Origin: Cristatella mucedo
Lineage: Eukaryota; Bryozoa; Phylactolaemata; Cristatellidae
NCBI GenBank assembly: GCA_009760855.2
Contig: WPIO01000217.1
Coordinates: 250,001 to 306,854, forward strand
Length of the DNA stretch: 56,854 nt
Direction: 5' to 3'
Part shown: in pieces, positions 12,301 through 24,300 of the stretch
How the letters are laid out: each line of letters opens with the position of its first letter
How positions within the stretch are numbered: position 1 is the first letter of the stretch
Notes under the pieces: generated by a model
Database searches by the model: none
What the model was told of the DNA's origin: nothing
The model's input: only the letters and a program-made list of their open reading frames with translations
Made by a program: the position numbers and the translations under genes

Positions 12301-15300
12301 TGATTAAACAGCCTCGTTTTGTATAGCGACAGAAGAGCCTTTACGGCTATCACCACCGCTTGCAGTGGCGATAAAGAATCGCCCACCGCAGGAATCAAAC
12401 CCACGACATGGGAACCGCGGTCGTGAAAGCAACCGCCGTATCTAGTGTGCCATCACGGATAAGGCACATCATTGAAAAAAAACCGAGCCTTAGCCTTTTA
12501 GAATTCAGTTCTGATTCAGAATATCAGGCACTGTCGACCGCAATTGATTCCAGTAAATCTAAATAGTCCTTCGTTTCTTACTAGACTTTGTAAAGCACCT
12601 AGACTATTTCGCTGGCATTCTGTCGTTTTGGCTGGGCTACCAAAAGAAAAGCTTTTAAGCCTCAGCAATTAATTGTGAATGCAGCAGCAAGTCTAGCCAA
12701 CCAATCTTACACATCCTGCCACGTGTCTTCTTTGCTTTTGCAGAGGCGATGGCTACCTGTCAAACAACGGATACAGAAAAAAGTCTTACTCTGTCCAACA
12801 AGGTCCGCCGTGACTTTCCTCCTTCGTAACTAGCTGAAATGGTGCCTCAGTTTTTTATCCTCCTCTAGGAGTCCTCAAATCTTCCACTGACAATAGATTA
12901 GTGCATTTATTACTTATTAATTCCCTAGGCTTAATGATGATGGGCAGAAGCTTATGGTCTGCTGGTCTTAGACCACCGAGCGTTTCACAATCGTTTTGTT
13001 TTCACAATTCTTTCGCAACGACATTGACTTTTCACAATTATTTTGCAAGGCCATCGACTCTCTTGCTGCTGACTGCGCACTTCGTTACCACGAGCTTCAA
13101 ATTGTCTTCTTTGATTGGAATATGATAATTAAAGGACACGATTCCAAAGCTGACACTACCACCCTAGGGATTGACTCATTGATCTGGTCTATCTTGTTGA
13201 CAAAGAAGCCGGAACAGCAATCCGCTGAATTATCGCAAGGATCGCCAGCTAAGGATATAACCTAAGAATGGTTGAGGAGACGGTTGATCGAATAGACATA
13301 ATCATTCTTGGGTTGTCTATCAGCAATTCAGCGTCTATGGAGGCTAGAATCGGACTTTATTAGAGTCAATTGGCACTATCTTCAGTAGTTCTCGCCCGAA
13401 TATTTTGCATAGCTTTTAAATTGTGTGCTTTGAAGCGTAGCTAGTTTAATGTCAGCAGTGAACCATAGTGCGTCTGAGCAAGGACAAACAGTGCATTACT
13501 AAGAAGTGCAAGCTCGTCGAGCTTTGCTGCTAGTTTCTTGCTCTTGCATTCTACTAATGTTGACCGATCGGAAGGCGGATTGAGCGATTATTGACGATGA
13601 TTATATTCCTTCTGGAAAGCATGTATGTCAAGGATCTCGGGGTTTCTCGACTTGCGTGCGACAATAGAAGAGGGGGAGGGCACTAACTATGTAGAATAAA
13701 TGAGGTCTGCATGAGGTCAGGTACGCAGGATTGGGTAATAATAGATGATTATACACGTAGTTGTAAGGAAACAATTTAGTCGAGAGTGTGTCCCTTGATG
13801 TGAGTAGGGTCATTTACACGAGCAAAAAGAGAAAATGAGTCAGTGATTGTGTGACATTTGTTGCTGCATGTTTCAGATAAGTTATTAAAATAAATTTTAA
13901 AATCACCTACAATGAGAAAAGATCGAGTCCTTGCACACAGAGCAGAAATGCGATACAAGAAATCTGTAAAAAAGGACTCGGTCACTGGGGTGCAATACAT
14001 TGGCTGCTTGTTGCTGCATGAATTTAGAACACTATATTCTAACGACTGCTTTAAGAGTACCAAAGCTTTTAATTAAACGATGAGCGTGTAATAATGAAGA
14101 ATACGCCTTCACTTTTGATCGATCTAAGGGCACGAACGAAGGCGAAATCTGTTGGGGTTGCAACGGCTAATGGCCGAGAAGCTAACCGATTTCAGCCAGG
14201 CTGTCAAATCAATCATGTCGAGCCCTTTTTCAGTATTAATGTCGCAAACTATAAGGAGTTTATTGCACATTGAGTGAGGATTCAAAAGATAAGCCTAAAT
14301 ATGGGCGGCCACAGTTATAGAAGGCCAGAAGACTGCAAGTTAGACATATTCGAAGCAGTACTAGAGGGAGATTGCTCAGAAGTGCTCTAGACAATGCTGA
14401 GAATTCAAGCGGTACTCTATAAGTTACCTAAAAGTCTGTCACCAGCGAAACGGGTATGCTTGCAGCCATAATCCTCGAGAATGGCTCAACCGATCTCTCT
14501 GGACAGTGAGTCCTTGGTTTTGATGCACGTGCACGTGCTGCAGAGGTTCGTAGGCAACACCCTGCTATCGAGCGGCTTATCGATGCAGCTGTCGAGTGGC
14601 CTATCATGATATATCGAACGACAGACATCGATCCCGCTAACGAGCTACCTATCGATCTTGCTATCGAGTGACTGACACCTCGGATTGCAGCAGCCTGACC
14701 GCAGCAGTTCGAAACGTAGGCAGTAGCTGGAAGGGGGGAGTAGCTGGGAAGGGGGCAAAGGCAGGGGCCAGGCTAACTCACCAGCCAGATGGTGTAGGGC
14801 GGTGCTGCCCCTTATATCCTCATACAACAGCAGATCTCGCGAAGCGTCAAAGAAGTCTTGCAGCTGACGGTACGACAGGTCCGGCAAAGCGCACAGCTCG
14901 TGCATAGCTGTCCGCCCCTGTTTGCTCCTCAGCGACATGTCGGCGTTTGGAAGCAGGTAGCTGGCGCAGGCAAACTGTCCGGCGGAGCATGCCGCAGCGA
15001 TGACGCTGTCACCTGCAGCATGCACGCCAGAAGCTGCTCAAAAGGAGGCACGACCTCTACATTCACGTGAGCCAAATCAAAATGCCGACCTATAGTCACG
15101 AAAGTTTGCATGAACGAAACGGTGAAGGTTGTCTGATCATGCAGCATCGTTTAAAGTGACTGCACAAGAGCCTTGACGGCAATCGTCACTGCTTGCAGCT
15201 GGCTCTGAAATATCGCCTGCTGCTCCACTACAAACCTCGGGTCGAGGTCAAGGCTGAAACAAAAATGACACTTGAGCTAACTTCCGACGGCGAAGAACTC

Positions 15301-18300
15301 CAAGTTCCCACCTTAAGTGAGTCAAGGTCAGGTGGTGACTAGGCCAGGGTTGAGACGTTCCCTTAGTCAGTGGTTCATTAGTGCATCATGCCGTGGAAAA
15401 TCTTTCCTAAGCCTGCATGATGTGGAACAAATTTAGCTGCACACTGACAGAGCGACAGAGCCCGTGAGCCCATACTTACCATCGTCATTCTGCTGATTCA
15501 CATAAAAAGGTCTAGATGCAAAGGCTTCTAGGACCTTGAGCTGTCCTTCACGAGCAGCAGTATGTAGGAACGTATTCCCTTTAGTGTCGACGGCTTTCTC
15601 CCAAGGAAATATATACTTGATCATGACCTAAGCCAGAAAATGCAAGCAAGCTAAGATCATTTGCAGTGCTAACATCAGGGCAACATCCTACAGGCGATGC
15701 TCTTGGGGACCATTGGGATAATTCAGATTAACGCAAACTTATTAAGCACCAAAAGAAGCCGTAAGAATCAATACAGATATGATTAAAACCTCAAAACCTC
15801 GAACCTCGCACCATGCTAGTAAGTTCCAGTCTGGCTTTGGAGCTAGTCACTCCACAGAGTCAACATTGCATAGGGTATGCAACGACCTACTTAGGAATGC
15901 AGACGTGGGTAGAATGTCTCTGCTTGTTTTGCTCGATCTTTCGGCCGCTTTTGATACCATCGATCACAAAGTTCTTCTAGAGCGCCTCTCGTCTCGCCTG
16001 AGCATCACTGGCACTGCTCTGCAGTGGTTCAGGTCATATCTCAGTGGGAGACTCCAGAGAATTGATGTGAATGGACGAAGATAATTTGAGGTACCTCTGA
16101 AATATGGAGTACCTCAGGGCTTCGTGCTAGGTCTGGTTTTTTCACGGTTTATAATCTCCCTCTTGCTGACGTTATTGCCAAGCACAATCTAGGCTTTCAC
16201 TCCCATGCGGATGACACTCAGTTGTACCTTTGCTTTGATTCCTCCCGGCCTTCGAGCACCTCCAATTCTCTCAACTCACTTGCTGCACGTATTCATGACA
16301 TCCGCACATGGATGGCAGCAAATTTTCTAAAACTAAACGGTGATAAAACTAACCTACTAGTTATGGGCAAATCCAGTGTGATTCAGAAATTGGAAAAGCT
16401 GACGCTCAAAATTGGCTCTGCCAGCATATCTCCAGTTGAATCAGCTCGAAATCTAGGTGTCGTATTCCAAAGCGACCTCTCGTTAGACGATCATATCAGC
16501 TCCACAGTCAAATCGGCCTATTTTCAGCTTCACAACATTGCTAAAATTTAGGCTTGTTTGGATAAGGATACCACGTCCAAGTTGGTCCATGCATTCGTGA
16601 TATCCCGTCTCTACTTCTGCAACTAACTGCATACGGGCCTACCAGCATTTTCGATCAGGCGATTGCAACTGGTGCAAAACTCGTCAGCTAGGCTTGTCTG
16701 CCTTGAGCGTCGCAGTTGCCACATTATTCAACTTCTCGCCGACCTGCGCTGGCTAACAGTCAAGCAACGGATTGACTTCAAGGTTTTTTCGCTCAATTTT
16801 AGGTCCCTTCACTCTATGGCTCCAGCCTATCTCTCAGATATACTACCCCATCAGGCCAAGCATAGTACCACACGCTTTTCGGAATCCAGCAGTCTACAAA
16901 TACCTCGTACAAACCTCAAATCCTTTGGAGACCGTGCATTTAGTTCGTATGCTCCCAAAGCCTAGAACGCCCTCCGACCTGCGTCAGAACATCCCCTGAC
17001 TTAACGAAATTTAAAAAGAACTTAAAAACACACCTATTTAGTACAGCATTTAGTGGGTCCCTGTGATTCGTCCTTCATGTGCCTATGCATGTTGACACTG
17101 TGCATGCTGCCACTAACCTCAGGCTCTGTGCTAGGTCCGGTCCTTTTCACCGTTTATACTCTCCCTCTCGCTGATGTGATTGCCAAGCACAATCTAGGCT
17201 TTCACTTCTATGCGGATGACACTCAGTTGTACCTTTGCTTTGATCCCTCCCAGCCTTCGAGCACCTCAAATTCTCTCAACTCACTTGCTGCATGCATTGA
17301 TGACATCCGATCATGGATGGCAGCAAATTTTCTAAAACTAAACGATGATAAAACTAACTTACTAGTTATGGGCAAACCTAGTGTTATTCAGAAATTGGAA
17401 AGGCTGACTTTCAAAATTGGCTCTGCCAGCATATCTCTTGTTGCATCAGCTCGAAATCTAGGTGTCATATTCCAAAGCGACCTCTCGTTAGACGACCACA
17501 TCAGCTCCACAGTCAAATCAGCCTATTTTCAGCTTCATAACATTGCTAAAATTAGGGCTTGTTTAGATAAGGATACCACGTCCAAGTTGGTCCATGCATT
17601 CGTGACATCTCGTCTCGACTTCTGCAACTCACTGCTTACTGGCCTACCAGCATGTGCGATCAGGCGATTGCAGCTGGTGCAAAACTCTGCAGCTAGGCTT
17701 GTCTGTCGTGAGCGTCGCAGTTGCCACATTACTCCACTTCTCGCCGACCTGCACTGGTTACCAGTCAAGCAACGGATTGACTTCAAGGTTTTGTCGCTCA
17801 CTTTTAGGTCTCTTCATTCTATCGCTCCAGCCTATCTTTCAGATATACTACCCCATCAGGCAAAGCATGGTACCACTCGCTTTTCGGAATCCAACAGTCT
17901 AGAAATACCTCGTACAAACCTTAAATCCTTTGGAGACCGGGCATTTAGCTCGTATGCTCCCACAGCCTGGAACTCCCTCCCGACCTGCATCAGAACATCC
18001 CCTGACCTGACCACATTTAAAAGAAACTTAAAAACATACCTATTTAGGACAGCATTCAGTGGGTCCTTGTGATTCGTCCTCGATGTGCTTATGCGTGCTG
18101 ACACTGTTCATGCTGCCACTAACCACATTTGCATGCTGACCCAGTGCATGTAACCCCTAACCATGTTATTCATTTTGTTTGTTTTTCAAGCATGATTTTA
18201 CTTACTATTCTATTGCGTATCACTTTTCAGCAAATGTAAAGCGCCTAGAAAGAGATTAAGTTCTCTGAGGGCGCTTTATCAAGTGCAATATTATTATTAT

Positions 18301-21300
18301 TATTTTTATTTGCATGCTGACCCTGTGCATGTCACCCCTAACCATGTAATTCGTTTTTTTTGTTTATCAAGCATGATTTCACTTAGCATTTAATTGCACT
18401 TCCCTTTGCAGCAAATGTAAAGTGCCTAGAGAGAAATTAAGCTATCTGAGGGCGCTTTATCAAGTGCATTAATATAATTAAAAATCGATGATTATCACGA
18501 CACTTTGAAAGCATTAATACAGTATTGCACATCGGCATGACTTACAATCTTAGCATTTTACGGTCGTGAAGAACGAGTAGTAGAACGTGTGCCAAAAACT
18601 CTTAAATGGCTTGCATATTTCCAAGCCATGCTTTATGTTTGCCACCGTACCTGCTTTGTAGAGCAACCCCACTGGTCCAAATAGTCCGGAAGGAAAACAA
18701 AGTGCGAAGTTCAGGTTGTCTTGGAGTAGTAACCCAAAGGCTATACAAGGCCATTTACTTTGCAGTAGACCTGCCTAGCGGTTAAGGTGCTCGCCCCAAC
18801 AAAGGTCTAGCCCAGGTCGTGGGCTCGAGCCGTTTGGCATATGTGAAGTGCCTGAATGGACATTAAGTTCTCTTCGGGCGCTATGCAAATGAATTCTATT
18901 TTGTTATTGCGTTTTTAAGGTATAGATGAAAGTAAAGATTCAGTTGCATATGCTGGTAAAAGCTGGAATTGAAGCAGCATTGGCTTGGATTGCAGCTTGT
19001 CTAACTCGAGAGCCTCGACGGCTCCCGTAGTAGATCGAGCGAATGGCATATTAAAGAATAGTGAGCCATGACGGCTCACTAGGTAAGGTGCTTGTTTTTC
19101 ACGAGCTCGTTGCTGAAGCCGTGCGTTCAAATCCTGTGGTGGGCTATCCGTGGGCTAGCAGTGGTGATAGCCGTACACGCTCTTCTGTTGCTATACAAAT
19201 GAGGCTTTTAAATCAGCCGTGATCTTTCATACAATCGACCATAATTTTTAGTGGTAGATCAGTTCCAGACTTTATCTTAACAACTGAATTTCCGCGAAGT
19301 AGGATACTTTATTTATAACTCAAATATTTACGTAGTTAGAGCATAGAAAGCGTGCTAATAACTCTCTAAATATGGAATACAACATCACTAGAGCCCGTTG
19401 GAATGAAATAACATTCCTGTAGTCACAGAAATTACAAAATATTACAAGACAAAAAATATGCTACAGATGCATAGCGGTAGAAGCGAGTATGAGAGAAACG
19501 AACTTTAGTGAACGTGAAGCAACCACTGGCAGGGATAGGATAGCCAATCAGCGAACAGCATGTTCTGATTTGCTCGGTTTCACCACATCCGATGTTGTTT
19601 TAGAAAATGTCTAGCCTACACACAATGATTGGTCGAGCGTCTGCACCTGACGTGTACGGATTTTTTGGGGACATTCGAATATGTAGGCCTACAGTCCATA
19701 CGTTATTGAAATTTTAATTGTAATACAAGGGTGTTTAATTGAATCAAGCGACTTAGCTCAGTATTAGTTTCACTGTCTCGATAAACTTTTTTAATGAATT
19801 TATTTCAAACACAGCGTGATCTATTGAAGCTGCGAAAGTCGAAGATCGAAGTGGCGAGGGACCATTGTAATCGCTACAGCTTGACAGGGGTATATGATTT
19901 TGACTTTAAATATCCTCAATCTTGCCTACATAGAACTAAGAGCTGAAGAGATTCTTTATATCTTTTAGGATGCATAGATACCCCCACGATGTTCATACGA
20001 GTATGAAAATACTGATGCCTGAGGTTGTCCGGTGCAGGAATGTGGTGACACACTGCAGTGACCTAACCAATAAAACGAACACTATCTTTGCCATACAACC
20101 TGAGCTTTGGCATCTTCATCATGAAAAGGTCACCAACTCGTAAGAAACAGAGTAGTATTGATTTCTGACCGTCCTAGAAGTGCTCTACCGCAACGAGTTT
20201 CTTGATTGCATCGGAAAAACAGTCGAAACTACATAATACGATTCGGTTGTCTTAATTAGAAATCGAACAGCAAAGTATTGCCACGTGAAAGTAACCATTT
20301 TAGATAAGCTGCTACTTGGTTTTATTGCAGGTGATGTATCTGGCATGCATATTCTTTAGTTGAAGTTTACCTTGCACGCTTACTATTTAGGGCTAAGAAT
20401 GTAAGCGACGAATCGAATTTATGGTCCGTGGTTTATGGCTTTTGACAGCTTGTTTTGGTAGCGTTATTGTTTTACACCGTTGCAGACAAACGGTTTGTCG
20501 ACATTATAGTTGGGAGTTGAGGCAGAGTAATTGTCGCTGCATTTAGTTCGTCATTTAGTCCCGTACCCTTCGCTCGTATGCTCCCAAAGCCTGGAACCCA
20601 CTCCCGACTTGTATCACAACATCCAGTGATTTGAAAACTTTTAAAAAGAAATTAAAAAAGCACCTATTTATGACAGCATTTAACTCGTTTTTCACTCACT
20701 TCATTGTCACTCGTCCTTTATGAACCTATGCGCCCTGACGCCGTGCATGCTGCCACTAACCGCATTTGCATGCTGAACCTGTGCATTTCATGCCTAAGCA
20801 TTTTATGCTTGTTGTTTATCGAACATGCTACCACTGAAACCGTTCGATCATGTTTACTTTGCAGCATATGTAATGCTCTTAGAAAATGGCTAACTTTTCT
20901 GAGAGTGCTTTATCAAGTGTGTTATTATTATTAAAATCATTGGTAAGTTTCAGACAGGTTAGATACCACAAGTTTTAGCAGTCATTGTAACATTGAAACA
21001 TAGATCCACTAGAGATTCCACCAATACTACTTGCAACTATGTGAATATGCTACCACTTCTTAATCATCCGAGGTACCTCTGAAATATAGGGTAGCTCAGG
21101 GCTCCTTGCTACGGCTGGTTATATTTACGGTTTAAACTTTACCTCTCACCGAAGTGATTGCCAAGGGCAAACTCGGTTTCCTCTTCCATGCGGATGAAAA
21201 TCATTTATACCTTTGCTTTGATCACTCCCAGCTTTCGAGCACCTCGCATTCTCTCAACTCTCTTGCCACGTGCATTTATCACTTTCGCTCATGGATGGCA

Positions 21301-24300
21301 TCGAATTTTCTTAAAGTAAAGGGTGGTAAACATAACTTACTAGTTATCGGCAAACTAAGTTTGATTCAGAAATTGGAAAATCTAACGCTCAAAATGGGCT
21401 CTGCCAGCTTGCATCCTGTTGAATCTGTACACAATATAGATGTCATGTTCCGAAGTGTAATGTAATGTCATGTATCTCCGTGCTTAACTCCACAAAGTCC
21501 TACAGACCCTCTGGGTGTTACGCAGGAGAGTTTTGTACAGCCTACTCACAGCCTAATCGGCTTTCGGTACGCATTCGGTAAATATAAAATATGATTCATT
21601 TGTATAGCGTCCCAAAAGAAATAAATCTCTATTCAGGCGCTTTACATATGCCTCAGGGCTCGAGCCAATGACTTCAGCCGGACCTAAGTCGGGGCGTGCA
21701 CCTTAACCCCTGGACCAACCCAGCTCGGCAAAATAATCCTGGCGGCTTAAGCAGCCTCTCTTTGTATAGCAACAGAAGAGCCTTGATGGCTATCACTACC
21801 GCTTCCAGTGGCGATAAAGGATCACCCACCGCAGCAATCGAACCCACCACCTCAGGACCGAGGTTTTGAAAGCAATCGCCTTACCTAGTGTGCCGTCACG
21901 GCTCACTGGTAGCCAACAGACTTCGTCTCACGCAACAAAGAGAAAGTGGGAACCATAGCAGAGTCAGTAGAGCAGTTGAGGTAGTTAGTAGCATGGAAGT
22001 AGCAGCTCAGGACCGCTGAAAAGGGTTAGCCATAGCCGGCAGTAGGAGAGTAGTTGTCGTTGCGTAAAAATTGTGGAAGCTAGTTCCACAGTCTAGGACA
22101 TGCAGAGCTAAAGCTCCTGACGCCAACCGTCTTTAAGGGAAAGAATGGAACAGCTAATTAATTTTCCACACAGGACCTGAGAGCACGTAGAGGCTGAGAC
22201 TGGTGCAGCAGTTCAGTTAGGAACGAAAGAGCCAAGCCGTAGAAGGATTTGTGGGTAAGCGTAAGAACTTTGCTCTGAATCCGTTGGCCAACCGCCATCC
22301 AACCTAGCTATTTTAGCAAAGGAGACACATGCTCAACCTTCTGGGACTTGAAGACTAGCCTTTCTACCATATTCATAGTCAACTGCAGTGGCCTAATTGC
22401 ATTTTTTGGTAGCCCAGAAAAAAGGGAATTACAATAATTAAGCTGAGACAGAACTAAGGAGCTAGTTAAATTGTTTACAAGCCACTGTGGAAGACAGCTC
22501 CTAATCTTGGAAAGGGATTGGACGTGATGGCTTGCTATAGAAGCAGTCTTTTGAATGAAGCTTTTAAAAGTGAGGCAGCTGTCGAAAACGACACCTAAAT
22601 TTCGAGCACGTGGCGATAGTCGCACAACAGCATCACCTATTAGGAGAGCAAAGTTTTTTAATCCAGCCACACGTTTAGGGTCTCCTATGAGCAGCAGTTC
22701 GGTTTTATCGTCGTTCAATTTCAGTAAGTTTTCCGACATCCAGGATTGAATATCGGCAAGGCCAGCTTTCAGTTTCTCTGTTGCTGCACCAGATTCGGAC
22801 GGTTTAAATGACAAATACAACTGAGTATCGTCAGAATAAAAGTGATATCCTATTCCTTGGGCCTTAATCGCTTTTCTCAGAGGTTGTGTATAAACGAAGT
22901 GACCTTCCGTTAGATGACCACGTCAGCCCCATAATCAAGTCTGCATACTTTCAGCTACACAACATTGCTCAAATTCGGGCTTGTTAGGAAATGGATACCA
23001 AATCTATATTTGTCCATTCATTTGTGATATTCCGTCTTGACTTCCGTCAATCAATGCTTGCTGGCCTACCGGCATGTGCAATCAGACACTTAAAGCTGGT
23101 GCAAAACTCCACAGCTAGGCTTGTGTGTCGCGAGCTTCAAAGTTGCCACATCACAACACTTCTCGCCGACCCGCACAGGCTACCAGTCAAGACAAGGATC
23201 GACTTCATGGTTTTGTCGTTTACTTTTAGGTCATTTCATTCTTTGGCTCCGGCCTATCTCTCAGATATAGTCCCACGCCAGGCCAAGCCTCGCACCACTT
23301 ACTTTTCGGAATCTAACAATTTACCATTACCTGGTACAAACCTCAACTCCTTTGGAGACCGTGCACTTAGTTAGTATGCTCCCAAAGCCTTGAACTCACT
23401 CCCAACTAGCGTCACGACATCCCCTGACTTGACCGCATTAAAAAAGAACTAAAAAACGCATCTATTTATGACAAATTTAGTGGGTCACTGCGATTCGTCC
23501 TTTATGTGCTCATTCGTGCTGACACTGTGCGTGTTGCCACTAACCACACTTGCACACTGACCCTGTGCACTTCAGACCTAACCATGTTATTAATGTAGTT
23601 TATCAAGCATGATATTACTCACCATTTAATCGCCTTTGCAGAAAATGTAAAGCACTTATAACGACATTGAGTTATCTTAGCCTGCTTCATTAAGTCAATT
23701 GTCACAATAATAATAATAATAATAATAATAATGAAAATAATATTATTAATAATAATGCGCTTGAAAAAGCGTCCTCAGAGAAATCGATCTCTTCCTAGGC
23801 GCTTTACGTTTGCTGCAAAGGGAAACACGATTGAATCGTGAGTAATATCATGCTTGATAAACCATATCAACAACGTGGTTAGGGCTAACATGTGCAGGGT
23901 AAGCATACAAATATGTGGTTAATGGCAGCATGCACAGTGTCAGCACGCATAAGTACATGAAGAACGAATCACAGGGACCCACTAAATGCTATCCTAAATA
24001 GGTGTGTTTTTAATTTCTTTTTAAATGTTGTCAAGTCAGGGGATGTTCTGAGGCAAGTCGGGTGGGAGTTCCAGGCTATGGGAGCATACTAACTACATGC
24101 AGGGTCTCCAAAGGATTGGAGGTTTGTACGAGTTAGTGGTAAACTGTTGGATTCCGAAAAGCGGGTGGTACAATGTTTGGCCTGGTGCGGACAACAGCTG
24201 GAGTCTTTCATTTATTTTCTAAAATGCGGTGTTAATCGTTACATTGTGATCCAAACTAAAGAGACTCGGGTAGATATTTGAAAAGTTATGCTTTTTAGTA

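Larger units (their letters stand above)
21458..22894 (-). mobile_element. LINE-B (second L2/CR1-type family), 5'-truncated, with RT
   Basis: The minus-strand insert is bounded by a 7-bp duplication CGAAGTG (21451-21457 and 22895-22901). From 22890 down it reads [20 protein letters not shown] then DDTQLYLSF (catalytic YSDD). It continues through [23 protein letters not shown] and [16 protein letters not shown] to about 22308. A frame-broken C-terminus and 3' UTR follow, ending in a TACATTACATT-type tail at 21458-21475. This copy defines family B. A SINE pair interrupts its 3' part at 21581-21907. Confidence 0.9.

Noticed and set aside
17053-18072. 339-codon open frame as a host gene
   Set aside because: It joins the 3' UTR of one LINE-A copy to the RT of another inserted copy.
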